Shown here: piece by piece, positions 30,327-37,841 of the stretch
How positions within the stretch are numbered: the stretch's first letter is position 1
How the letters are laid out: every line of letters begins with the position of its first letter
Source: a virus
Direction: 5' to 3' (one strand)
Length of the DNA: 38,049 nucleotides
IMG/VR virus record: IMGVR_UViG_3300034107_000939
Coordinates: 1-38,049 of that record
Position numbers and translations under genes: made by a program
The notes under the pieces: generated by a model
What the model saw: only the letters and a program-made list of their open reading frames with translations
What the model was told of the DNA's origin: nothing
Databases searched by the model: none

Positions 30327-30527
30327 ATGCAAACAGTGAATTACGGTGCCGGTTACGAAGTCCAAATAACTCGGGAAAGAGGTGAGGGCTTTACGGTGAG
30401 ACGAATCGGCCCTTACCTCTCTCCACGAATTGCATCGCTCAAAGCTCGCAGGGTGCGTTACCGTGCTGATCAAGTGGTCGAAGTGATCCAGTGTAGTGAA
30501 AACAATGAAGATCGGTGGTCGGCATGA
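30327..30527 (+). CDS. Hypothetical small basic protein
   Basis: Protein of 66 residues with AGGG upstream and an ATGA overlap with the next gene. It is arginine-rich (RIASLKARRVRYRADQVVEV), beginning with a short beta hairpin (YEVQITRERGEGFTVRRIG). Not recognised; probable nucleic-acid contact by charge only. Confidence 0.6.
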   Translation: MQTVNYGAGYEVQITRERGEGFTVRRIGPYLSPRIASLKARRVRYRADQVVEVIQCSENNEDRWSA

Positions 30528-31435
30528 ACAGTATAGCAGAAGTCTTGCCAAGAGATATGTATTACGGGTCCGCCCTGGTGGCCTCCATCCTCGGATTGGA
30601 TGGAGCGTTTGGGTCACGGTATTCGGTCTGGGATCGGATGTTGTTCGGCCATCAAGATCCTGTCAACGATTACATGAAGTGGGGTGTGCGGCTTGAAGAT
30701 GACATTTTGGAGGAGTACGAAGAACACGAAGGAGCGGGCAAAATTGTTGCTCTCCAAGCTCATTATGCTTTTCCGGAATGGCCCAAAGCTCGTGCCACTC
30801 TTGATGCTGTCGCGCTGGTGGACGGCGAACGGGTTGTGGTTGAAGCGAAATCGTCGGGCGATTGGGACTGGGACGAAGTCCCGCTTTCCTATGAGGCTCA
30901 AGTTCAGTGGCAGCTCGGTTGCGCTGGCCTGAAACGAGCTCATTTGATTGTCTGGTTTCGGACGACCTGTAAACCGAAAATGTTCGTGATTGATTTTCAG
31001 CCACAAATCTTTGATCAAATGATCGAAGCGGTTCGATCGTTTGACGAAGACCACGTTTTGACGGGTATTCCGCCTGAAGTCGATGGGCATTCGGCCACGA
31101 CTGAGGCTCTGAAGCGGATCAAGGGTAATGGCCAAATTGCGGCCATTGATCAGGTGGCCGGTGATGTTGTTTTGTTGGGTCAATTAAAAGAGGCGATTAA
31201 ATCGCTCGAATCGCAGGAAGAAGAAGTGTCCAATCGGATCAAGGCGGCCCTGGGCGAATGCGAAAAGGGAACCGTAAATGGCGATGTGGTGGTGACTTGG
31301 GGCTCTCGGTCCAGCTCTCGGTTCGATCAAAAATCGTTTAAGGCCGATCATTCTGATCTGGCTGCAAAGTACGTTGTGACAAGTGTTTTTCGTGACGGTC
31401 TAAGATTCAAAAAACAGAAAGAAGCACTCAAATGA
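30524..31435 (+). CDS. YqaJ-like recombination exonuclease
   Basis: Protein of 303 residues (ATG at 30524; a GTG at 30515 is also in frame). The PD-(D/E)xK exonuclease pattern is present: SALVASILGLDG, YMKWGVRLEDDILEEYE, ARATLDAVALVDGERVVVEAKSS and YEAQVQWQLGCAGLKRAHLIVW. It should degrade one strand of DNA ends for the RecT annealase that follows with an ATGA overlap. The C-terminal 80 residues contain a coiled coil and a further domain. Confidence 0.87.
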   Translation: MNSIAEVLPRDMYYGSALVASILGLDGAFGSRYSVWDRMLFGHQDPVNDYMKWGVRLEDDILEEYEEHEGAGKIVALQAHYAFPEWPKARATLDAVALVDGERVVVEAKSSGDWDWDEVPLSYEAQVQWQLGCAGLKRAHLIVWFRTTCKPKMFVIDFQPQIFDQMIEAVRSFDEDHVLTGIPPEVDGHSATTEALKRIKGNGQIAAIDQVAGDVVLLGQLKEAIKSLESQEEEVSNRIKAALGECEKGTVNGDVVVTWGSRSSSRFDQKSFKADHSDLAAKYVVTSVFRDGLRFKKQKEALK

Positions 31436-32751
31436 GTATTGCAACAACTCCAGTCGGTGGTAGGCTCGATTCGGCCATGAATGGCCAAAAACGTCCGGCT
31501 CCGGATCATCCAACGATTGCCAGAATTCAGGCGAAAGCCATTGAATTTGGGAAGGCAATGCCAAAAGTCATGACGGTGGATCGTTTTATGAGAGTTGCCA
31601 TTGGGGCGATTCGTCGCAATCCAAAGCTGTTGGAATGCGATCCGCTTTCGCTCATGGGTTCGCTGCTGGTGGCGGCCCAGCTCGGGTTGGAGGTCAACAC
31701 GCCTTTGGGTCATTATTATTTGATCCCTCGGTATAACGGCAAAACTGGCAAAAACGAAGCCGATGGCCAGATTGGGTATAAAGGCTGGATTGAGCTGCTC
31801 AATCGAACCGGTGCGGTTCGTGATTTGGCGGCTCACGTTGTGTACGAACGGGACGAATTTACTTATTCGTTAGGCGATGACGAGAAAATTGTGCACGTTC
31901 CGGCCTTGGGTGATCGGGGCGAGGCTATTGCATTTTATGTGATCGTCAAATTGACGAACGGTGGGGTGAGACGTCGCGTTTTATCTCGTCACGATGTGGA
32001 CCAATATCGGAAACGTTCAAAGTCTCCGAATAATGGTCCTTGGGTGAGCGATTATAACGCGATGGCTTTGAAGACGACGTTTCTTCGCGAAGTGCCATGG
32101 TTGCCCATGTCGCTGGAATTGCGGGAAGCGGTGTCATATGAAAATGCGGTCGATGCCCAGGCGAAAATCGTTTACAAAGATGGCTCGAATCAGATTGATT
32201 ATGAAGTTCCGGAACCGGTTCAGCAAATTGAATCGCAATATCAACAACCGGAATACGAGCCTGAATACGAGCCTGAGCCTGAACCGGTGCCTGTTGAAAA
32301 GCCACGTCAAACACGTCGTGCGCCTTCGCGGCTGCCGGCTCCGGTGACGGTTATCGAAGAGGGTGTGCCTGATGTTGTGGCTCCGCCAGTGCCGTTGGCT
32401 CCTAGGCAATTGAGCGAGTCGAATCCTGATCATGTTCGGGCGTTTGAAAGTTGGATTTCGGCGAAAGAAACCGAAGTTCGAGCTGCTGGTCTGGATCATC
32501 TCTGCCTGCCGGGCGCATTGGCCAGGGCGATTTATGCGAATTTAGTGGAGCGCGGAATTGCCCAGCAATGTGCCGATACTTACGGCCAAAAACGGCTGAA
32601 TATTGCCAAACTGCGAAGGGATTGGGATGAGACTTTGAACATTCTGAATACCTCATTTGGTTTGCTGGTGAAAAAATCCGAGCCTGAAAAGAACGTCGAA
32701 GGTGAGGCGCCTTGGCAGGATGGTAACGACGGGTACCAGGGCGATTATTGA
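31432..32751 (+). CDS. recT: RecT single-strand annealing protein with C-terminal extension
   Basis: Protein of 439 residues. Residues about 20-250 follow RecT: LLVAAQLGLEVNTPLGHYYLIPR, IGYKGWIELLNRTG and ...YNAMALKTTFLREVPW. A linker of E, Y and P repeats (EYEPEYEPEPEPVPVE) then leads to a further helical domain of about 130 residues ending near 430. The annealing domain pairs single strands; the extension is not known. The exonuclease gene overlaps its start. Confidence 0.88.
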   Translation: MSIATTPVGGRLDSAMNGQKRPAPDHPTIARIQAKAIEFGKAMPKVMTVDRFMRVAIGAIRRNPKLLECDPLSLMGSLLVAAQLGLEVNTPLGHYYLIPRYNGKTGKNEADGQIGYKGWIELLNRTGAVRDLAAHVVYERDEFTYSLGDDEKIVHVPALGDRGEAIAFYVIVKLTNGGVRRRVLSRHDVDQYRKRSKSPNNGPWVSDYNAMALKTTFLREVPWLPMSLELREAVSYENAVDAQAKIVYKDGSNQIDYEVPEPVQQIESQYQQPEYEPEYEPEPEPVPVEKPRQTRRAPSRLPAPVTVIEEGVPDVVAPPVPLAPRQLSESNPDHVRAFESWISAKETEVRAAGLDHLCLPGALARAIYANLVERGIAQQCADTYGQKRLNIAKLRRDWDETLNILNTSFGLLVKKSEPEKNVEGEAPWQDGNDGYQGDY

Positions 32752-33007
32752 TTGGGGATTAAAACTGTCGTCAGTGGGTCAAGGGGGTCTATTTCCCTGC
32801 GTTGGTTCGATTCCAACGGGCGGCTTGTCAGGTTGGCTAACGATATCCAGTCGGCTTGACAGACTCCTCGATTTCTTGATTCCGACCTTGTTTTTCCGGC
32901 TTTGCAGTCGGGCAGGGTCACTTGATTAATGGGGGCGTTGGCTGGTCATACTCGCGCCGGGGGATTCATACACCCCCGGCACTCACATCATCAAGGAGGT
33001 TGCAACG
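32752..33007. other. Structured intergenic region with a T-arm-like hairpin
   Basis: This 256-base gap has no convincing gene. It contains GTTGG-TTCGATT-CCAAC (32801-32817), a perfect tRNA T-arm shape, preceded by AGGGG-GTCTATT-TCCCT (32782-32798), which looks like an anticodon stem with CTA in the loop. The acceptor and D arms do not form, so it is at most a tRNA remnant or mimic. A strong hairpin at 32956-32980 follows. Confidence 0.45.
32956..32980 (+). promoter_or_regulatory. Hairpin in the csrA leader
   Basis: GCCGGGGG (32956-32963) pairs perfectly with CCCCCGGC (32973-32980) around a 9-base loop. A GGA triplet lies at the stem-loop edge, about 30 bases before the GGA of the ribosome binding site (AAGGAGG). 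Two GGA elements in a leader is the layout CsrA proteins use to repress translation. Confidence 0.45.
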
Positions 33008-33238
33008 ATGCTCGTATTTTCAAGACACAAGGATGAATTCATTGACCTGTTTATTGACGGGGTCAAAATTGCGGAAATTTTGATTTCCGAAATCCGTGGC
33101 GATAAGGTCCGGATCGGTATTCAGGCTCCAAAAAATGTTGAAATCCATCGTCGCGAAGTTGCGGTGAAAGTTCAGCCGGATGCGATGCGGCAATTTAGCC
33201 AATTCGCGATCGAACAACCAACGTTAGAAAGTGCGTGA
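33008..33238 (+). CDS. csrA: CsrA homologue
   Basis: Protein of 76 residues. MLVFSRHKDEFIDLFIDGVK, then VRIGIQAPKNVEIHRREV, matches the CsrA/RsmA fold from end to end (L-V-L-S-R...G-I-x-A-P...I-H-R-x-E-V). CsrA dimers bind GGA motifs in mRNA leaders and block or stabilise messages. The conserved Arg in HRREV that contacts RNA is present. It has a strong AAGGAGG site and a structured leader. The phage copy may control host or phage translation. Confidence 0.9.
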   Translation: MLVFSRHKDEFIDLFIDGVKIAEILISEIRGDKVRIGIQAPKNVEIHRREVAVKVQPDAMRQFSQFAIEQPTLESA

Positions 33239-33241
33239 TTT

Positions 33242-33475
33242 ATGGCGGTACGAACTCACTCTGATAAGCGCCGGGCGCTTATGGATAAATTATTGACGAA
33301 AATCAAACTGATGCGAGCGGCTCAAAAGGCCAGTTTTGCAAGCAAATCATCGGGATTGCTTCATGAATCCAAAGCTCAGGAGCGGGATTGCGATGCGATT
33401 TTGTTGGAAATATCCGTGTTGGAACTCTATTCAGGCGATAGCGCTGTGATTCCACCAACCATGTTTGGGAGTTGA
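33242..33475 (+). CDS. Hypothetical small helical protein
   Basis: Protein of 77 residues, 3 bases after csrA. It begins basic (RTHSDKRRALMDKLLTKIKLMR) and becomes acidic and helical. Not recognised. It is probably co-translated with csrA. Confidence 0.6.
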   Translation: MAVRTHSDKRRALMDKLLTKIKLMRAAQKASFASKSSGLLHESKAQERDCDAILLEISVLELYSGDSAVIPPTMFGS

Positions 33476-33479
33476 TCGA

Positions 33480-33917
33480 ATGAAATTTCCGGACATGATC
33501 GCACATCGAATTTTGAATCACGCAAAACGAGCGAACCTGCAAGGTGCTCCACCGACCGTCACCAGCCTTTGTAAAGGTTATGGATACCCAATGACATCTT
33601 GGCTCCGGAAAACGGTTGCGGATCTATTGGACGCTGAGGGCGTTCCCCGCAGGCGTTCACCGCGTCGAACTGTCAAGGAATCCTTGTCAGTTGGAGCTGG
33701 GGGATTTGGCCAGAAATTCGAGTCGTTGTCACAGGTTTTTGTTGATATAAATAAAAACCCAATTCGTGATAAGATCATAGTCCAGGAATACGATTTCGCG
33801 ACCATCGCCAACAGAAATTTACAAAGTCCGTGTGACGACATAGATATCTATCTTGTTGCGCGGGCGAAAGCCGGAAGCGTTCGCGCTTTCGAGATACTCA
33901 AAAAGGTTGTAGGTTAA
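33480..33917 (+). CDS. Hypothetical protein upstream of replication initiator
   Basis: Protein of 145 residues; the ATG at 33480 follows GGGAG by 8 bases and is preferred to a GTG upstream. The N-terminal 60 residues are helical and basic (HAKRANLQGAPPTVTSLCKGYG...LRKTVADLLDAEGVPRRR), possibly DNA-binding, the rest beta-rich. It is not recognised. Confidence 0.6.
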   Translation: MKFPDMIAHRILNHAKRANLQGAPPTVTSLCKGYGYPMTSWLRKTVADLLDAEGVPRRRSPRRTVKESLSVGAGGFGQKFESLSQVFVDINKNPIRDKIIVQEYDFATIANRNLQSPCDDIDIYLVARAKAGSVRAFEILKKVVG

Positions 33918-33921
33918 ACTG

Positions 33922-34875
33922 ATGCGCAAGGCTTTTGTACCGGAATTTTGGATCATCTCCGATATTGGTGACGCGGCCTTGCGTACCATCATGGTTTTGG
34001 CTCTGCATAAAGATAAGCAAGATCATTGCTATCTGACAAACGAGAAATTGGCAGGCATTTTAAATAAAGATGCCAGGCGGGTCCGTTCGGATTTATTGAG
34101 GGCCGAACAATTAAGTTTGATCAGCCGAAAATACACCGATCGTGGCCAACGATATTTCTTACTGTTGATGAACGATTGTACAGAGGACGCAAAACGTCCG
34201 GAGGGGACGGAGGACGTCCAGAGGGGCGGACGCAAAACGTCCGGGGGGGCGGACGCTGAGCGTCCGGGGGGGCGGACGATATGCGTCCTCCCCCCTAACA
34301 ACCCCCATATAGGAACAACAGTTCTTAACAATCTATCTAAACAACAAACAGAACGCGGGGGTGACGATGTGAGTGAGTGTGTGTCTGTTTCCAACGCTAC
34401 GCTGCCTCCAACCGAACCGAAGCAGGAAGCACCACCGGACGTGATCCGAATGGCAACCCAATTGCAACTCGAAAGCTGGATTGGCGAAGTGCAGTTCCAA
34501 AACATCCTTTTATCCGATTGGAGGGTCAAGGAGACGCTGGCTCGGGTGCACAGCAAAGGTGGCGGCAAGGGTGGCCCGTATGCCTGGGGCATTTTTAGGA
34601 AATTGCCTGTGGAAAAGCCTAAGCCGGAAACGAACGGTTACAGTTCGGCGGCTGTCAGTCATATTCCGAATCTTCAACCAAAGCCACGGCAGGCCGATGC
34701 GTATGAGCTGGTTTTCAGGGAAATCAGCAACCGAATTGCCGATGCGAAGTGGTCGATTTCGGCTAAAAGTCGTTGCCTTGACAAGTTGTTTACACTGGAG
34801 CGAGCTGGAAGTTCGGAATCGTATCGATTTAAATTGGAAAAGCTGATTGAGGAGGTTAAAGATGACGTCCAGTGA
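33922..34875 (+). CDS. Replication initiator, O-like, with winged-helix N-terminus
   Basis: Protein of 317 residues. The first 80 residues look like a winged helix-turn-helix of phage replication proteins (FWIISDIGDAALRTIMVLALH, YLTNEKLAGILN, RVRSDLLRAEQLSLISRK). A low-complexity linker (about 88-170) is encoded by the iteron array and AT-rich DNA. A C-terminal region (RMATQLQLESWIGEV..., then a conserved-looking helical end) could bind the helicase loader. This is the layout of lambda O, where the protein binds iterons inside its own gene. Confidence 0.72.
   Translation: MRKAFVPEFWIISDIGDAALRTIMVLALHKDKQDHCYLTNEKLAGILNKDARRVRSDLLRAEQLSLISRKYTDRGQRYFLLLMNDCTEDAKRPEGTEDVQRGGRKTSGGADAERPGGRTICVLPPNNPHIGTTVLNNLSKQQTERGGDDVSECVSVSNATLPPTEPKQEAPPDVIRMATQLQLESWIGEVQFQNILLSDWRVKETLARVHSKGGGKGGPYAWGIFRKLPVEKPKPETNGYSSAAVSHIPNLQPKPRQADAYELVFREISNRIADAKWSISAKSRCLDKLFTLERAGSSESYRFKLEKLIEEVKDDVQ
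34184..34290. other. ori: Replication origin: inverted-repeat iterons inside the initiator gene
   Basis: Five copies of a GGACG-NNNNN-CGTCC dyad (one without the spacer) lie in a row. The last three start at 34227, 34250 and 34273, exactly 23 bp apart, each with CGGACG and CGTCC and separated by a run of G. The first two (34185-34199 and 34212-34219) are less regular. An AT-rich stretch of about 65 bases follows. This is the iteron-plus-unwinding-element pattern of lambda-type origins. Confidence 0.8.
34294..34360. other. AT-rich stretch next to the iterons (probable unwinding element)
   Basis: Immediately after the iterons the sequence becomes rich in A and T with several short repeats of AACAA and CTATCTAAACAAC. 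It is coding, within the linker of the initiator, and its composition contrasts with the G-rich array. It would be the first DNA melted at initiation. Confidence 0.55.
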
Positions 34876-35575
34876 CATTGCAATGATTGCGATTCGAGAG
34901 TGTTTCGAGCATTTTGATATCGATCAAATGCCTTCGAAAGATGAACAGACGCGCTGGCGGCACCTGGTGGAACGGTGCAAGTTGACCGTTTCGCAGGTCA
35001 GGTCGATCCTCTCCGAAATTGCGGCGGAAAACGAGAGTTTGAGTATGGAAAAAATCTTTCCCGCATTTTCCCGCATCGCTTTTGCTCAATCGGTTGTGAT
35101 CAAAGAAGAGGAAGCCGACCGGACGGGAAAACGAGAGTGTGCGTACTGTCGCGATCAAGGAATGGCCACATGTTACAACCCCCGCAATCCCAAGCTGCTC
35201 GTTTCGGTCGTTTGCATGTGCGATACGGGGGCGGCTCTATCGGAGCGGCTGAACGGGGCAAAGAATGCGACTGCTCACCATTCGGCTCGTACCGAGTCCA
35301 GCGTTCGCCAGGCTGTGATGCTTTTCCACCAGCACGAAAATGAGCGATTGGAATTGTGGCAGAAGCGTCACGGTCTGGAAATGGAAGATCGCGACGAATT
35401 TTTCCGGATATTCAAACTCCGTTTTCTGGCGAAATTGCCAGAACTGTTCAAGCCGGCAAAACCGATTGCGGTGAACACCAAGAACGCCCAGGTTGGTGGT
35501 TTGCCTGCAAGCGTCAACGAACACGAATTGGCTTTTGCTGCTTATCACAATGGGGATGAAAGGGGCTGGGAGTGA
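34862..35575 (+). CDS. Replication protein, helicase-loader position, with zinc finger
   Basis: Protein of 237 residues with GAGGAGG before its ATG. The N-terminal 90 residues are helical (RWRHLVERCKLTVSQVRSIL...), the middle has CAYCRDQG, a TC pair and VVCMCD, four cysteines that could hold zinc, and the C-terminus is helical. It follows the initiator directly, the place of the helicase loader (lambda P or DnaC-like). No P-loop is visible, so it is not a DnaC-type ATPase; the role is inferred. Confidence 0.6.
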   Translation: MTSSDIAMIAIRECFEHFDIDQMPSKDEQTRWRHLVERCKLTVSQVRSILSEIAAENESLSMEKIFPAFSRIAFAQSVVIKEEEADRTGKRECAYCRDQGMATCYNPRNPKLLVSVVCMCDTGAALSERLNGAKNATAHHSARTESSVRQAVMLFHQHENERLELWQKRHGLEMEDRDEFFRIFKLRFLAKLPELFKPAKPIAVNTKNAQVGGLPASVNEHELAFAAYHNGDERGWE

Positions 35576-35853
35576 TCAATAAACACGAATGGCTGGTGGT
35601 TGTGACGAGGAAGGCTTGCGAGTTGTCTGGACTCTGTCACAGAGACATTCCTTATCGGTTATTTCGGGAATCGACTCGTAGCCAAATGATGCCTCCGTAC
35701 CATGGCCAGGCGGTGATACTCGAAGATGACGGCAAGGTGGTTTGGAGGGTCACATATAGTCACGGGCTGGCTAACGACGGTGTCAAAGGTGTGGCTTATG
35801 TGGCCGATTGTCAGCGTTACGAACAAGAATGGGAGGTGGCCGATGATCGTTGA
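35572..35853 (+). CDS. Hypothetical protein
   Basis: Protein of 93 residues with a GTG start that overlaps the previous stop (GTGA). It has a basic N-terminus, two cysteines (ACELSGLC) and a beta-rich end (GQAVILEDDGKVVWRVTY). Not recognised. Confidence 0.6.
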   Translation: MINKHEWLVVVTRKACELSGLCHRDIPYRLFRESTRSQMMPPYHGQAVILEDDGKVVWRVTYSHGLANDGVKGVAYVADCQRYEQEWEVADDR

Positions 35854-36040
35854 ATCAAAAGAGCGGATCGAAAAACAAATACCGGCTGGATATCAGCGCA
35901 AGCCCTTTGGGCGAATTCTGGCGGGTGATCTGGTTTGGATGCCGAAATTCAAGGGCTTTCGTGAGCCAACCGATTTGAACTTTTCGGACCGGGTACGAGA
36001 CTTTTCTTTTGTCATCGAGTTGAAAGAGGTGGCGGGATGA
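35843..36040 (+). CDS. Hypothetical small protein
   Basis: Protein of 65 residues. The ATG at 35843 has GGGAGG six bases upstream and overlaps the previous gene by 11 bases. It is a charged beta-like protein (FGRILAGDLVWMPKFKGF). Not recognised. The longer frame starting upstream is not used. Confidence 0.6.
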   Translation: MIVESKERIEKQIPAGYQRKPFGRILAGDLVWMPKFKGFREPTDLNFSDRVRDFSFVIELKEVAG

Positions 36041-36276
36041 ACAAGCACAAATGGGACACGATTGACGGCGAATCGTGGCGGATTACTGTGGGGAACATGC
36101 AAGGCCGGGTGTGGATATCCGGGGCCGAATATTACGCTGCGATTTACTTTTTTGAGCGAGGTGATTACAAGACGCAACTGGGCAACTTTTTGAAGCTGGA
36201 ACAGGCGAAACGGGCGTGCGAAGATCAGATTGCAATCTTTGCGATGACTGAGGATCCAGATAATGACACAGCCTGA
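36037..36276 (+). CDS. Hypothetical small protein
   Basis: Protein of 79 residues at an ATGA overlap. It has tryptophan and aromatic residues (WRITVGNMQGRVWISGAEYY) then an alternating helix (LKLEQAKRACEDQIAIFAM). The fold could be a small beta-alpha domain; no family is assigned. Confidence 0.6.
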   Translation: MNKHKWDTIDGESWRITVGNMQGRVWISGAEYYAAIYFFERGDYKTQLGNFLKLEQAKRACEDQIAIFAMTEDPDNDTA

Positions 36277-36436
36277 GAAAGAACTGCTAACACCAGAAGT
36301 TGTTGATGGTTGGAAGCGTCTTGCAACCTATCAGATACAACACAAGCGTGAAAAGATTACTATCCCCACGACTCTACTACTAGCCCTGATCAACAAGATT
36401 CAGGCTAACGAGGAGCCGACAAATGACACCGCTTGA
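36263..36436 (+). CDS. Hypothetical short protein
   Basis: Protein of 57 residues. The ATG at 36263 is preceded by GAGG. The sequence is helical and charged (LLTPEVVDGWKRLATYQIQHKREKITIPTT, read in two parts) and overlaps both neighbours by 14 bases, a normal packing in this operon. Not recognised. Confidence 0.5.
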   Translation: MTQPEKELLTPEVVDGWKRLATYQIQHKREKITIPTTLLLALINKIQANEEPTNDTA

Positions 36437-36737
36437 TTTTATCGCATCGTTGACTGGCGAGGCCAAGGCTGCGGCGTTGACGACTTACAATCTGACGACT
36501 CCGCAATGGACCGAAATTACTGCCGATCCGGCAACGCTGCCGCCTTTAGGCGTGGCAGTTATTATACGCCTCTCCAACGGTTTAGAGGGTTTTGGCTATC
36601 TCGGCGAATGGTCAGAGGAAGGCGAGCCAATTTGGCGCAAAATCATCACGCCTGTATGGGATCGTTACACTCAGCGCGTCGATAGTAAAGGTTGCAAAGG
36701 TTGCGATGAACCCGTCACACACTGGAGGCCGATTTGA
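36423..36737 (+). CDS. Protein with DUF551-like C-terminal end
   Basis: Protein of 104 residues with GAGGAG before the ATG. Residues about 37-104 (LPPLGVAVIIRLSNGLEGFG..., then VTHWRPI) resemble DUF551-type phage proteins, whose hallmark is the closing V-T-H-W. A CKGC pair precedes it. Function is unknown. Confidence 0.6.
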   Translation: MTPLDFIASLTGEAKAAALTTYNLTTPQWTEITADPATLPPLGVAVIIRLSNGLEGFGYLGEWSEEGEPIWRKIITPVWDRYTQRVDSKGCKGCDEPVTHWRPI

Positions 36738-37201
36738 TGCCAATCAATCTCGAATTCACCGTTCAGGGGAAAGCCTCGCCAAGCGGGTCGAAAAAGGCTT
36801 TTGTCAATAAGCACACCGGGCGGGTTTGTGTGGTCGATACGGCGAAAAACAAGGATTCTTGGCAGTCGTTTGTTCGGTTGGTGGCCACCAGGGCGGCGGC
36901 TGCGGAACGGATCACTCCGACTCGGAACGGGTTTCGGTTGTCGTTGCAATTTGAGTTTGCGCGGCCGAAATCGCATTACGGGACCGGGAAAAACGCTTCG
37001 ATTTTGAAGCGTTCAGCGCCGACTTTGCACACTCAAAAGCCGGATACGACCAAACTGATCCGGTGCACTGAGGACGCTTTGCAGGGCGTTTGCTGGCATG
37101 ATGATTGTCAGGTTGTCTCTCAGCAAGCCACCAAGGTTTGGGCCGATGTGGACAGTGTTAAAATCGTTGTTGAGGAATGTATGACGTGGGGTGAATCATG
37201 A
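36737..37201 (+). CDS. rusA: RusA-like Holliday junction resolvase
   Basis: Protein of 154 residues (ATG at 36737 with GGAGG 8 bases upstream; a TTG at 36734 is in frame). The RusA pattern is clear: FTVQGKASPSGSKKAFV at the start and the conserved block KPDTTKLIRCTEDALQG, then VCWHDDCQVV with the paired Asp and, later, the basic residue near the end. It cuts branched DNA during replication and recombination and pairs functionally with the RecT/YqaJ genes. Confidence 0.87.
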   Translation: MPINLEFTVQGKASPSGSKKAFVNKHTGRVCVVDTAKNKDSWQSFVRLVATRAAAAERITPTRNGFRLSLQFEFARPKSHYGTGKNASILKRSAPTLHTQKPDTTKLIRCTEDALQGVCWHDDCQVVSQQATKVWADVDSVKIVVEECMTWGES

Positions 37202-37560
37202 CCGAGGTTCAGGCTTATCAGACACGAATCAAGGCGGCCTCTGATTACAAGTTCTATCACGGGGGCGCGGAAATTCCGACTGAAAAAGAACTTGACCTGA
37301 TGACGCCTGGCACTGTTGCGGCCATTGGCAACGGAAAAACGCCATTTTTGCTGAACCAAGCGAGGGCGAAGGAAAGAAGGGGCGGGCTGGTGGGTATCTT
37401 GCGTGAAAGGGCCGGGGTTTATTGCGTCAATTTTGAAATGAAACGATACGGAACTTACCGAACGGCTGTTGCTGCGGCTATAGAGTACAATCGTTTGGCG
37501 AAGCAGAAGTATCACGGAAACGCGGTTCTTTGCGATCTCGAAGCGGCCAAGAGGTACTGA
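37198..37560 (+). CDS. AP2-domain DNA-binding protein
   Basis: Protein of 120 residues at an ATGA overlap. The C-terminal 55 residues (GVYCVNFEMKRYGTYRT, then AVAAAIEYNRLAKQKYHG) match the AP2 domain pattern of phage and homing-endonuclease proteins: two-three strands with basic residues followed by a helix. There is no HNH nuclease part, so it is probably a DNA-binding protein alone, perhaps a former homing endonuclease that lost its nuclease. Confidence 0.7.
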   Translation: MTEVQAYQTRIKAASDYKFYHGGAEIPTEKELDLMTPGTVAAIGNGKTPFLLNQARAKERRGGLVGILRERAGVYCVNFEMKRYGTYRTAVAAAIEYNRLAKQKYHGNAVLCDLEAAKRY

Positions 37561-37625
37561 AATCGTTGTGTTGACAGGTTTGTTAGGATGTTTTCATGGT
37601 TAGTTCACCACACTTTGGAGGTGCC

Positions 37626-37841
37626 ATGAGAGTCCTGCCGAATGACCGAGATATTTTGATTCAGAAAATCACGAAAGCGATCTCTGAATTATTGGATGAA
37701 ATGAAGCGCGATCCCATTTGGTTCGAAATGGGCCCGGATCTGTCGCAGGCTGCTTTTCGTGCCAATCAAGTTAAGCACGAGGCTGCGGCTCACTGTTTCA
37801 AAACTGGTTTGAGCATAGGAGATAACGGATGTTTGAAATGA
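37626..37841 (+). CDS. Hypothetical small protein overlapping the repeat
   Basis: Protein of 71 residues from the ATG at 37626, where GGAGG sits 4 bases upstream; a start at 37596 is possible but less well supported. It is helical and charged (ILIQKITKAISELLDEMKRD) with an acidic centre and one cysteine near each end. It ends inside the terminal repeat and overlaps the start of the next gene by 13 bases, as happens when the circle is closed. Confidence 0.62.
   Translation: MRVLPNDRDILIQKITKAISELLDEMKRDPIWFEMGPDLSQAAFRANQVKHEAAAHCFKTGLSIGDNGCLK

Noticed and set aside
32702-32929. Open frame of 75 residues after recT
   Set aside because: It overlaps the end of recT and the T-arm-like hairpin, has no binding site, and its composition looks random.
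37571-37597. Promoter with TTGACA before the 37626 gene
   Set aside because: The -35 is perfect but no acceptable -10 lies at 16-18 bases (best is TTTCAT at 15).
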